Below are positions 35,684 through 44,444 of a stretch of 64,000 nt of DNA, piece by piece. How positions within the stretch are numbered: the first letter of the stretch is position 1; each line of letters begins with the position of its first letter. This DNA comes from Thiosocius sp963759055 (GTDB taxonomy: Bacteria > Pseudomonadota > Gammaproteobacteria > Chromatiales > Chromatiaceae), in NCBI GenBank assembly GCA_963759055.1, contig CAVWYD010000032.1, positions 124,001 to 188,000 of the forward strand, in the 5' to 3' direction. The translations under genes were made by a program, and so were the position numbers. The notes under the pieces are model-generated. The model was given only the letters and a program-made list of their open reading frames with translations. It ran no database searches and had not been told where the DNA came from.

Positions 35684-36625
35684 ATGCGGATAGCCCTGAG
35701 CCTGTTGATCCTGTTGGCAAATGTCGCGACGGCGGACGAGGCGAAGTGTCTGTTCGTTTCCTCCTATCACCAGGGTTACGCCTGGTCGGACGGGGTTGAG
35801 CGCGGCCTCCGCAAGACACTGGAAGGCAAATGTCAGATCCGCCAGTTCGACATGGACACCAAACGCAAGAAATCACTCGAGGAAAAAAAGGCCGCGGCAA
35901 ACGAGGCAAGGGCGCTGATCGAATCCTGGCGACCGGACATCGTGATAACCGCCGATGACAATGCGGCCAAGTACCTGATCAAGCCATTCTACCGGGATAA
36001 GGATCTGCCCTTCGTATTCTGTGGCGTCAACTGGACGGTGAAGGAATACGGTTTTCCCTACCGTAACGTGACCGGCATGATCGAAGTTGCCCCGGTCAAG
36101 GCGATGGTTGAAGAGGCCAGGGCTCTGACCCCCGGCGCCTCACGTGTGCTCTACATCGGTGCCGACACCCCGACGGAGATAAAAAATGCGACCCGCATCC
36201 GCCAGGTGGCGGAGATGCAGGGACTCGAATTCGAGCAGCAGCTCAGCACCAGCCTGCAGTCCTGGATCGCCGCCTATGAGGCCGGTCAGAAATATGATTT
36301 CATCATTATCGGCAGCAATGCCGGCATAGATGACTGGGACAACGTCGCTGCGTTCGAAGCCATCAAGCCGATCACGACACGCCTGACTGTAACCAGTCAT
36401 GAATGGATGATGCCGGTCACCATGCTGGGCATGACCAAGGTCCCGGAAGAGCAAGGTGAATGGGCAGGGAAAGTCGCCCTGCAGATCCTAGACGGTGCCG
36501 TACCGAACACCATTCCGGTAATCGCCAATCGCAAGTGGGACCTTTACCTCAATCCAGCCCTGGTCGAGTCGGCCGGCCTCAAACTCCCGAACCAGCTTCT
36601 GGGCAAAGGCAAGGTCTATCAGTAA
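35684..36625 (+). CDS. ABC-type periplasmic substrate-binding protein, orphan
   Basis: A 313-residue periplasmic protein with a signal peptide (MRIALSLLILLANVATADEA). The mature part resembles the TrpX/ABC_sub_bind family: CLFVSSYHQGYAWSDGVERG, PDIVITADDNAAKYLI, LPFVFCGVNWT and SRVLYIGADTPTEIKNATRI. The same two key segments (SYxQxYxW and DDNA) are seen in the sensor domain of the 1224-residue protein at 11788. No transporter genes are adjacent. The next gene, a GGDEF/EAL protein, starts 9 bp after its stop, so the binding protein probably delivers a ligand signal to it. The start at 35684 gives a clean signal peptide. The frame is open back to 35648. Confidence 0.88.
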   Translation: MRIALSLLILLANVATADEAKCLFVSSYHQGYAWSDGVERGLRKTLEGKCQIRQFDMDTKRKKSLEEKKAAANEARALIESWRPDIVITADDNAAKYLIKPFYRDKDLPFVFCGVNWTVKEYGFPYRNVTGMIEVAPVKAMVEEARALTPGASRVLYIGADTPTEIKNATRIRQVAEMQGLEFEQQLSTSLQSWIAAYEAGQKYDFIIIGSNAGIDDWDNVAAFEAIKPITTRLTVTSHEWMMPVTMLGMTKVPEEQGEWAGKVALQILDGAVPNTIPVIANRKWDLYLNPALVESAGLKLPNQLLGKGKVYQ

Positions 36626-36634
36626 AGCACCTCC

Positions 36635-39379
36635 ATGACTGTCATCCCCGCATCCATCAGTAGCCGCAGAGTCACGGCAGTCCTGCTCGGGGTACTGGTA
36701 ATCCTGATTGCCTTGGGTTTGGCAATTCGTACCGACATACGTCACGCTGAAGCGACATTCGTTGAACTGAACAAGGAAATCGAAACCGCCCTGACCCGGC
36801 GGCTCGACAACCTCAACGCCTCGCTGCGCTCGCTCAGCGGCATGCACCACGCCATGACCCGATTGTCACAGCAAGAGCTCTCGGCGTTCGCGCAGGAGAT
36901 CGAACGCAGCCATCCTTACGTCAAGGCCATACTTCAGCTGCGTCTGGTCAATGTCGATCAGAAAGCGGCTTATGAGAAAGAATTTCAAGAAGCCGGTTTC
37001 CCGGCGTTCGGTATCTTGGCCAGCGATCACCGCGGCAGACTGACCGCCAGTGTCGCCAAGCCCTATTATATGCCGCTCAATTTCGTCGAACCGCTTGATC
37101 CTGGCCTGGCTCGCTATCTCGGTCTCGATTTCTATTCCAGGGCCGACCTGAGACTGGCCATCGACCGTGCGATCCACTCCGGTGAGGTGGCTGCGGCCCC
37201 GGCGGCGCCAATCGGCGAAGATGCTTTCTTGCTGTTCAAGGCCGTTTACAAGGGCTTCTTCGTGCCCGAGGCTGCGAGGGAAAGGCAGACGCAGGTTCAG
37301 GGCCTTTACGCGCTCTTGGTAAACGCTCCCGCTTTTCTCGCTGACATTGCCAGCGACAACAAAGGCCTTGGTCTGCGTCTTTCCACCTGGAATGAGACAA
37401 ACCCAACCACGCTCTATGAGATACCGGTCCCGGCAACATCAGACTTTCTTGCGAAACTGCTGCCCAACCACCGCAGCAACACCACGATATCCCTGACACC
37501 CACCCGCTTTCATCTCACCGTCGAAAGGTTGGCGGATCGCAACGATTTTCACCCGACTCGATGGCTGATGATTGTCGCAACCGCTGTCGGCCTGTATCTG
37601 TCCGGGGCGCTCGTCGTGTTCACGCGCCTGCGCGCCAGGGAGGCCGCCAGGGAGGCCGAGGCGCAGCTCTTCCAGGAGAAGGAACGCGCCCAGGTGACGC
37701 TACATTCGATCGGTGAGGCCGTTATAACCACCGATCCGGGCGGCACGGTCGACTTTCTCAATCCGGCTGCCGAGCACCTGACGGGCTGGCGTGCATACGA
37801 TGCAAAGGGCCATCATCTCAACGAGATCTTTTCGCTGGTGTCGGAATCAGACGGAACCGCCTTGCCGGATCCCATCGTTCGAGCCCTGCGGGACCATGAC
37901 GAATCGGAGGCGGCGGCCATCATGGTACGCAGCGACGGCGCCACGATTGCGGTTATCGAGAATGCCGCGGCCATTCGTGACAGCGACGGCAGTTTTACCG
38001 GGGCGGCGCTGATCGTGCGCGACGTCAGCCGGGAACGTAATCTGCTACGGGAAATGGCATTTCAGGCGACACACGACCCGCTCACCCGATTAATCAACCG
38101 GCGTCAGTTCGAGCGTGAACTGAGCGCCGTGGTCGAAGACGCCCTGACATCCGACAATCAACATGCCTTGATGTACATCGACCTTGACCAGTTCAAGGCG
38201 ATCAATGACAGCTGTGGCCACATCGCCGGAGACCAGCTGCTGAGACAAGTCGCATCCCACCTCGGCGACAACATCCGACGGCTCGACCGCCTGGCGCGGC
38301 TCGGCGGAGATGAATTCGGTGTTCTGCTGCGCGACTGCACAATCGAGAAGGCGCTCGAGGTAGCCGAGGCCCTGCGTCACGGGATCAAAGACCTGCGTTT
38401 GCATTGGGAGGAACGCAGCTTCCGTATCAGCCTCAGCGTAGGCGTGGTGGCTATCACCAAGGATAGCGGAAACCTCGACGAGGTCCTGCGGGCTGCCGAT
38501 GCGGCCTGCTATGTGGCGAAGGACCAGGGCCGCAACCGCGTGCACTTCTATCAGCCAGACGACGAACTGCTGGCGCAGCGCAGCACCGATATGCAATGGC
38601 TGCACAAACTTCGCGAGGCCATCGATCGGGACCAGTTGGTCCTGTACGGACAAACGATTTTTCCACTCGGCCAAGAGAATCCGCATCCAATGATGTGTGA
38701 ACTCCTGGTCCGCATGATCGACAGCGAAGGCCGTCTGATACCGCCGATGACGTTCATCCCGGCGGCCGAGCGTTTCAATCTGATGTTTGACCTCGACGTC
38801 TGGGTCATCGGCTCGGCCTTCCGTCAGATCGCCAAGCTGCGTAAAGAGCATCCGCAGGACCAGCGTATTTTCACGATCAATCTTTCCGGACAGTCGCTCG
38901 ATCACCCGGATCTCGAGCTCACGATCCAGGAGCTTGAACTGAAGTTCGGGGTAGACCCCCACCGCATCTGTTTCGAGATCACCGAGACCAGCGTCATTGC
39001 CAATATGGAGCGCGCACTCGACCTGATGGACCAGCTGCGACGTCGCGGATTCCTATTTGCACTCGATGATTTCGGTACCGGCCTGAGCTCGTTTGCGTAC
39101 CTCAAGAAGCTACCGGTCGACTACCTCAAGATCGATGGCGAGTTTGTGCGGGACATTCTTCATGACCCGGTCGACAAGGCGATGGTCGATACCATCAAAC
39201 GGATTGGTGATGTGCTCGGCATGATGACCATCGCCGAGGCCATCGAGGACGAGGCAAGCTGTCAGCTGCTGACGGCCATGGGCATAAACTACGGTCAGGG
39301 ATACCACCTGGCAAAGCCTGCGCCCGGTGAATTTGCCCCTGTCAAATCGAACATCGTCGCGCTGGGCAGCAACCGCTGA
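36635..39379 (+). CDS. Membrane CHASE-like/PAS/GGDEF/EAL c-di-GMP signalling protein
   Basis: A 914-residue inner-membrane protein: transmembrane helix (about 13-31), periplasmic CHASE-like sensor (about 35-305), second helix (about 310-330), PAS (about 350-465), GGDEF (ARLGGDEFGVLLRDC, with RRLD as an RxxD site) and an EAL domain in which the first motif is ELL (MCELLVRM, keeping the ExLxR pattern). Other EAL residues are present: INLSGQSL, FEITETSVIANME and LDDFGTGLSSFAYLK. Both activities are therefore possible. It is co-transcribed with the periplasmic binding protein 9 bp upstream, a likely ligand-loaded partner of its sensor domain. Confidence 0.92.
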   Translation: MTVIPASISSRRVTAVLLGVLVILIALGLAIRTDIRHAEATFVELNKEIETALTRRLDNLNASLRSLSGMHHAMTRLSQQELSAFAQEIERSHPYVKAILQLRLVNVDQKAAYEKEFQEAGFPAFGILASDHRGRLTASVAKPYYMPLNFVEPLDPGLARYLGLDFYSRADLRLAIDRAIHSGEVAAAPAAPIGEDAFLLFKAVYKGFFVPEAARERQTQVQGLYALLVNAPAFLADIASDNKGLGLRLSTWNETNPTTLYEIPVPATSDFLAKLLPNHRSNTTISLTPTRFHLTVERLADRNDFHPTRWLMIVATAVGLYLSGALVVFTRLRAREAAREAEAQLFQEKERAQVTLHSIGEAVITTDPGGTVDFLNPAAEHLTGWRAYDAKGHHLNEIFSLVSESDGTALPDPIVRALRDHDESEAAAIMVRSDGATIAVIENAAAIRDSDGSFTGAALIVRDVSRERNLLREMAFQATHDPLTRLINRRQFERELSAVVEDALTSDNQHALMYIDLDQFKAINDSCGHIAGDQLLRQVASHLGDNIRRLDRLARLGGDEFGVLLRDCTIEKALEVAEALRHGIKDLRLHWEERSFRISLSVGVVAITKDSGNLDEVLRAADAACYVAKDQGRNRVHFYQPDDELLAQRSTDMQWLHKLREAIDRDQLVLYGQTIFPLGQENPHPMMCELLVRMIDSEGRLIPPMTFIPAAERFNLMFDLDVWVIGSAFRQIAKLRKEHPQDQRIFTINLSGQSLDHPDLELTIQELELKFGVDPHRICFEITETSVIANMERALDLMDQLRRRGFLFALDDFGTGLSSFAYLKKLPVDYLKIDGEFVRDILHDPVDKAMVDTIKRIGDVLGMMTIAEAIEDEASCQLLTAMGINYGQGYHLAKPAPGEFAPVKSNIVALGSNR

Positions 39380-39389
39380 ACCAACGCCC

Positions 39390-39980
39390 TCAGACCCAAC
39401 GATCGGGATAGCTCCCCCGCACGAAAAGATTGTTACTGACGATCGCAACCAGCATCAGCAGCAAGGCACCGGCCAGCACCGGGAACACGTAGGCCCAACC
39501 GAGGCCCCGCACCGCGTCCGGTCCGATCACGGCGATCAGCGCCGTTGCGCCACCTGGCGGGTGGATGGTTCGGGTTGCCATCATCAGCGCTATGGCCGTG
39601 GCCACGGCAGCGGCCTCCTGCAGGAACAGAAGATCCGGCAGGTAACGGTAGCAGGCCACCCCGGCGATCGCCGATATCACATGGCCGCCGATCAGATTTC
39701 GCGGCTGCGAAAAAGGCGCCCCCGGCGCGGCGAAAAGGAGGACCGCCGATGCCCCGAAAGAACCGATGACCAACAGCTGCAACCCCGGAAACAGATCGAC
39801 CAGCAAGGCCAGTGCCGCTATTCCGGCAAATGCGCCCAGCCAGGCAACCAGGATCTGCGCCGGCCGGATCCTTGGCGCCCGTGCGTGACGCAGCAGCGGA
39901 CGCGTGCGCACATGTGCCGGGTGATCGGCATCGGGCACGTCTTTTTGTCTGGATTCGGGAGGAGGGGGACCCTCAGTCAT
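39390..39980 (-). CDS. HPP family membrane protein
   Basis: A 196-residue protein with a hydrophilic N-terminus (1-40) and four or five membrane helices. The signature TRTIHPPGGATALIAVIG contains the HPP motif that names the family, and VIGSFGASAVLLFAAPGAP and QPRNLIGGHVISAIAG also match. Plant and cyanobacterial members transport nitrite; the role of short proteobacterial members is unclear. Its 5' end overlaps the 3' end of hemB by 8 bp, so both are on one transcript. It ends 11 bp from the convergent GGDEF/EAL gene. Confidence 0.9.
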   Translation of the reverse strand: MTEGPPPPESRQKDVPDADHPAHVRTRPLLRHARAPRIRPAQILVAWLGAFAGIAALALLVDLFPGLQLLVIGSFGASAVLLFAAPGAPFSQPRNLIGGHVISAIAGVACYRYLPDLLFLQEAAAVATAIALMMATRTIHPPGGATALIAVIGPDAVRGLGWAYVFPVLAGALLLMLVAIVSNNLFVRGSYPDRWV

Positions 39981-40986
39981 TCAGCCACTGCGCTGCGTTT
40001 TTGGCGAAGTAGGTCAGTATGCCGTCCGCCCCGGCGCGTTTGATGCAGAGCAGGGACTCCATCACCACGGCCCTTTCATCCAGCCAACCGTTCTGCGCCG
40101 CAGCCATGTGCATCGCATATTCGCCGCTGACCTGGTAGACGAGGGTCGGCACGCCAAACTGATCTTTTACCCTACGGACGATATCCAGATAGGGCATGCC
40201 CGGTTTGACCATCACCATGTCGGCGCCCTCGTGCAGATCCAGAGCCACTTCACGCAAGGCCTCATCGCTGTTTGCCGGATCCTGTTGATAGGTGTACTTG
40301 TTTCCCGAGCCCAGGTTGGCCGCAGAACCCACGGCATCCCGGAAAGGTCCGTAATAGCTGCTCGCGTACTTGGCCGAATAGGCCAGGATACGAGTATGGA
40401 TATGGCCTTCAGCCTCCAGCGTATCGCGAATATCACCGATACGCCCGTCCATCATGTCTGAAGGTGCCACGACATCGGCGCCCGCAGCGGCATGTGACAG
40501 CGCCTGACGAACCAATACCTCGACCGTCTCATCGTTCATCACGTAACCGCTCTCGTCGATCAGGCCGTCCTGCCCATGCGTGGTAAATGGATCCAGGGCG
40601 ACGTCGGTGATCACCCCCAGGTCCGGCACCGCGTCCTTGACCGCGCGCACCGCACGCTGGGCCAGGCCATCCGGATTGAAGGCCTCGGCCGCATCCTCGC
40701 TCTTGGCACTCGCCGGGGTCACCGGGAAAATTGCCATGGCCGGGATACCAAGCGCATAGACCTCCCGCGCCTCCTCGACAAGCAGATCGATACTTTTCCG
40801 CTCGACCCCCGGCATCGACACAACCGGTTCGAGCTGGCCCTGGCCCTCGAGAACAAACACCGGATAGATCAAATCATCGGGTCGGACACTGTGCTCACGC
40901 ATCAACCGGCGTGAGAAGTCATCGCGGCGCATGCGCCGCATACGGGTGAACGGATAACCCGAGAAGGCCTGGGTGTCTTTGCTCAT
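39973..40986 (-). CDS. hemB: Delta-aminolevulinic acid dehydratase (porphobilinogen synthase)
   Basis: A 337-residue cytoplasmic enzyme that condenses two 5-aminolevulinates to porphobilinogen, the substrate of HemC. Signatures: RRMRRDDFSRRLMREHSVRP, YPVFVLEGQG, DVALDPFTTHGQDGLIDE, VVAPSDMMDGRIG, the Schiff-base Lys regions SYYGPFRDAVGSA and VMVKPGMPYLDIV. The metal loop reads FTTHGQDG without the Cys residues of zinc enzymes, which points to the Mg-dependent Pseudomonas-type class. It lies 35 kb from hemCDXY, next to algR, rather than with the other hem genes. Confidence 0.97.
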   Translation of the reverse strand: MSKDTQAFSGYPFTRMRRMRRDDFSRRLMREHSVRPDDLIYPVFVLEGQGQLEPVVSMPGVERKSIDLLVEEAREVYALGIPAMAIFPVTPASAKSEDAAEAFNPDGLAQRAVRAVKDAVPDLGVITDVALDPFTTHGQDGLIDESGYVMNDETVEVLVRQALSHAAAGADVVAPSDMMDGRIGDIRDTLEAEGHIHTRILAYSAKYASSYYGPFRDAVGSAANLGSGNKYTYQQDPANSDEALREVALDLHEGADMVMVKPGMPYLDIVRRVKDQFGVPTLVYQVSGEYAMHMAAAQNGWLDERAVVMESLLCIKRAGADGILTYFAKNAAQWLND

Positions 40987-41033
40987 GATTCTGGTCCGGT
41001 GAATTCCAAAGCTCGGTATTTTATCATCGACAC

Positions 41034-41756
41034 TCAGTCCGGACCGCGCAGGATGCGCCTGACTTCCGGCGCGTGTCGACGACTGACCTCCACGGGCTCC
41101 TCGCAGCCGTGCAGAAGCAACAGTAAACCGCCCGCCATCCCTTTGCGCAGTTCGCGCACCCTGTCGGGAGCCACAAGGGCATTGCGATGCACGCGCAGAA
41201 ACAATCCCGGCAGGCGTTCCTCGATGGTACGCAGTGACTCCTCGCTCAAAGCCATACCCTGTGGATGCCAGACCTCGACGTACTTGCTGTCGGCCCGCAG
41301 AAAGATAACCTCGCCCGCCGGGATACGCAGAATGCCGCCGCGATAACTGGCGCTGAGGTAACCCTCAGCCTGGGCGAGAGCGTCGCGCTGGTCGCGGTTA
41401 AGGGCGCTCGCCTTGTCGAGCGCCCGCAACAGGCGCTCGGGGCGTACCGGTTTGAGCAGGTAATCGATTGCATTGGCCTCGAATGCGGCCAGCGCATGTT
41501 CATCGTATGCGGTAACGAACACCACCGCCGGCGCACCCGGAGATTCAGCCAGGGTCAATGCCGCCTGGATACCGTCCATGCCCGGCATGCGGATATCCAG
41601 GAGGATGAGATCGACCGCATGCTGCTCACACTTGACCAGCACCTCGGCGCCGTTGGCCGCCTGTGCGACTACCTCGTAGTCCGGACCGGCCGCCACCAGA
41701 AGCGCTGCAAGGCGTGCACGTGCCGGGGCCTCATCATCTGCAATAAGGACTCTCAT
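41034..41756 (-). CDS. algR: LytTR-type response regulator (AlgR-like)
   Basis: A 240-residue regulator: receiver domain with acidic pocket DDE near residue 7-9, phospho-acceptor Asp54 in LILLDIRMPGMDG and the Lys switch in DYLLKPVRPERLL, followed by a LytTR DNA-binding domain (about 140-235: VIFLRADSKYVEVWHPQG, FLRVHRNALVAPDRV). In Pseudomonas, AlgR controls alginate, twitching and cyclic-di-GMP-related genes. Its start overlaps the stop of the histidine kinase gene by 4 bp (ATGA), so the pair is coupled. hemB follows downstream; in pseudomonads hemC follows instead. Confidence 0.93.
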   Translation of the reverse strand: MRVLIADDEAPARARLAALLVAAGPDYEVVAQAANGAEVLVKCEQHAVDLILLDIRMPGMDGIQAALTLAESPGAPAVVFVTAYDEHALAAFEANAIDYLLKPVRPERLLRALDKASALNRDQRDALAQAEGYLSASYRGGILRIPAGEVIFLRADSKYVEVWHPQGMALSEESLRTIEERLPGLFLRVHRNALVAPDRVRELRKGMAGGLLLLLHGCEEPVEVSRRHAPEVRRILRGPD

Positions 41757-42775
41757 GACGCTATCGCAGGAAAGTGGACGCGGACCTGGTAGCAGCCGTC
41801 AACCTGGCCCAGGACCATGCCGGCCTCGTCGCCGAATGCCGCATCCAGACGCTGGCGCACATTGTCCTGGGCCATTTGATTACCACGACGCGAGCCCTGG
41901 TGCGGTTCCTGCGGCAGGGTGTTGCGCACGGCCAGGTTGACCACGCCGTTTCGAAAACGCCCACTGATGGTGATCTCACCACCGGCGGTCGCGGGCTCGA
42001 TACCATGATAGACGGCATTCTCCAGCAGGGGTTGCAGCAGGAGTGCCGGCAACCGGGTGTCCAGCGGCACCTCTTCGACGTCCCATACGACCTGCAGACG
42101 ATCACCGAGGCGCTGACGCTCAATACGCAGATAACCTCTGGCGAGGTCAAATTCACGCTCCAGCGTCGACAATTCGTCTGCGTCCGACAGGGTTGCACGA
42201 AACAGATCCGACAGATCCTGAACCACCTGCTCGGCCAGATCGGCATCGACCCGCGTCAGGCTGGCAATGGTATTCATGCTGTTGAAAAGGAAGTGCGGAC
42301 GGATGCGCGCCTGCAGGGCCTGCAGACGTGCCTGCGACTCGGCCAGTTCGCGCTGGCGCTCGCGATGCTGCTCGTAAAGATAACGCAACAGGACCGCACC
42401 GACGATACCGGCAATGGCCAGATACTGGGCAATCGCCGGCATGATCGGCGACTCGGCACGCAGACCCAACCAATGGGCCGCCGCAAATACCCCAGCAGTC
42501 ACCAGCAGCACCAGGAACCAGGCGATGAACCCGGTGGCGGAATGCGACAGCCGACCGAGCGGTTTACTCAGGCTGCAATAGAGGGCACAGACGCTGAGTG
42601 CCACCCACTGGATAAACAGGGAGCGCGCACTGAGCTCATTCCAGAACAGTTCGGCACGCGGAAAGGCGCCGAGGGTAAGCACGATCGCGAGCAATTCCGC
42701 GCTGACCACCACGGCGAAGACCATGCGGATGGCACAGAAGTTTGGCAGGAAGGCGCGATGCTCATTGTCAGCCAT
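41753..42775 (-). CDS. algZ: LytS/YehU-type sensor histidine kinase (AlgZ/FimS-like)
   Basis: A 340-residue inner-membrane kinase with four hydrophobic helices in the first 130 residues, then a linker helix and the His_kinase domain. The phospho-acceptor His161 sits in IRPHFLFNSMNTIASL. The ATPase part is marked by LPALLLQPLLENAVYHGIEP. It pairs with the AlgR-like regulator encoded immediately downstream. argH lies divergently upstream, the same arrangement as in Pseudomonas (argH-algZ-algR), which supports the name. Confidence 0.92.
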   Translation of the reverse strand: MADNEHRAFLPNFCAIRMVFAVVVSAELLAIVLTLGAFPRAELFWNELSARSLFIQWVALSVCALYCSLSKPLGRLSHSATGFIAWFLVLLVTAGVFAAAHWLGLRAESPIMPAIAQYLAIAGIVGAVLLRYLYEQHRERQRELAESQARLQALQARIRPHFLFNSMNTIASLTRVDADLAEQVVQDLSDLFRATLSDADELSTLEREFDLARGYLRIERQRLGDRLQVVWDVEEVPLDTRLPALLLQPLLENAVYHGIEPATAGGEITISGRFRNGVVNLAVRNTLPQEPHQGSRRGNQMAQDNVRQRLDAAFGDEAGMVLGQVDGCYQVRVHFPAIAS

Positions 42776-42881
42776 GACCGGGAGTATATGAGATCAGGGA
42801 CGACTCGCCTCGCTGTTGCACTGATAACGTGCGCAGTTAGCGAATATAATCACGTCCTCACAGAAACCCGGTGCCTGTTCC

Positions 42882-44267
42882 ATGACCGACAAAAAACTCT
42901 GGGCCGGCCGCTTTGCCGAGCCGACCGATGCCTTCGTCGAAGCCTTCACCGCCTCGGTCGAGTTCGACCAGCGTCTCGCGCCCTACGACATCCAGGGCTC
43001 GATCGCGCATGCGACCATGCTGGCACGCCAGGGAATACTCACCGAATCCGAGCGCGACAGCATTATCGGGGGCCTGCAGAGGGTTCTGGCGCGGATCGGG
43101 GCGGGTGAGTTCGAATGGTCCGTGGCGCTGGAAGACGTCCATATGAACATCGAGGCCGCCCTCACCGAGGACATCGGTATCGCGGGCAAGAAGCTGCACA
43201 CCGGGCGCTCGCGCAACGACCAGGTGGCCACCGACGTACGGCTCTGGCTGCGGGCCGAGCTCGACGAGATCCGGATCGCAATCCGGCGGCTGCAGAGCGG
43301 GCTGCTCGACCTGGCCGAACGCGAGGCAGACACCATCCTTCCCGGATTCACCCATCTGCAGACCGCGCAGCCGATCACCTTCGGACACCATATGATGGCC
43401 TGGTTCGAGATGCTGGACCGCGATCACGACCGCATGCTCGAATGCGCTGCCCGTGTGAACATAATGCCGCTGGGTGCGGCGGCGCTTGCCGGAACAACCT
43501 ACCCGATCGACCGCCATTTCACCGCCGAACAGCTGGCATTCGAGCGCCCGGCCGAGAACTCTCTGGACGCGGTCTCCGACCGTGATTTCGCCATCGAATT
43601 TGCCGCTGCCGCAAGTATTCTGATGATGCACCTGTCGCGGATGAGTGAAGAACTGATCCTCTGGTCGTCGGCGCAATTTAATTTCATCACGCTGTCCGAC
43701 AGTTTCTGTACCGGCTCGTCGATCATGCCGCAGAAAAAAAACCCCGACGTGCCCGAGCTCATCCGCGGCAAATCCGGGCGTATTTTCGGCCATCTGATGG
43801 CGTTGCTGACGCTGATGAAATCGCAGCCGCTTGCCTACAACAAGGACAACCAGGAAGACAAGGAACCGTTGTTCGATACGGCCGACAACCTGAAAGGCTC
43901 GCTCAAAGTGTTTGCCGATATGATTCCGGCCATCCGGTGCAACGCGGAGCCGATGCGCCAGGCCGCGCTGAAGGGCTTTGCAACCGCCACCGATCTTGCG
44001 GACTACCTTGTGCGCAAAGGTGCCGCCTTCCGCGACGCACACGAGGTGGTCGGTAAATCAGTCGCTTACTGCATCGACAGAGACTTGGGGCTGGCCGACC
44101 TGGATCTCGCGCAACTGCAGGATTTTTCAGGGCTTATTGGCGAAGACGTGTTCGAATGTCTCACTCTGGAGGGCTCGGTCGCCGCGCGTGATCACATTGG
44201 CGGCACCGCACCGACGCAGGTCAGGGCCGCAATACGAAGGGCGCGCGACCGTCTGGCCCCACGCTGA
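42882..44267 (+). CDS. argH: Argininosuccinate lyase
   Basis: A 461-residue cytoplasmic enzyme that splits argininosuccinate to arginine and fumarate, the last step of arginine synthesis. Signatures: LWAGRFAEPTDAFVEAFTAS, DVHMNIEAAL, LHTGRSRNDQVATDVRLWLR, and the fumarase/aspartase motif GSSIMPQKKNPD. Length matches the family (about 460). The start codon is at the family N-terminus. It is divergent from algZ with a 106-bp gap, which must hold both promoters. Confidence 0.98.
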   Translation: MTDKKLWAGRFAEPTDAFVEAFTASVEFDQRLAPYDIQGSIAHATMLARQGILTESERDSIIGGLQRVLARIGAGEFEWSVALEDVHMNIEAALTEDIGIAGKKLHTGRSRNDQVATDVRLWLRAELDEIRIAIRRLQSGLLDLAEREADTILPGFTHLQTAQPITFGHHMMAWFEMLDRDHDRMLECAARVNIMPLGAAALAGTTYPIDRHFTAEQLAFERPAENSLDAVSDRDFAIEFAAAASILMMHLSRMSEELILWSSAQFNFITLSDSFCTGSSIMPQKKNPDVPELIRGKSGRIFGHLMALLTLMKSQPLAYNKDNQEDKEPLFDTADNLKGSLKVFADMIPAIRCNAEPMRQAALKGFATATDLADYLVRKGAAFRDAHEVVGKSVAYCIDRDLGLADLDLAQLQDFSGLIGEDVFECLTLEGSVAARDHIGGTAPTQVRAAIRRARDRLAPR

Positions 44268-44444
44268 CTGCAAAGCGCTAAAAATCAGTGGCGGCCGGCC
44301 GCTATCCCCATAGGCCCAAAACAAACAACAAAAATTGCCGGTCCGACCGCCGGCTCCGTCGACTGAAGAGGGACACCCCATGCTGGCGCGAGTCATGCGT
44401 GCAAATTGGCCTCCGGCCGCAAGGAAACGCTGTAGCGGCACACC

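Noticed and set aside
42858..44042. 394-codon minus-strand ORF opposite argH
   Set aside because: Antisense shadow; argH is fully supported.
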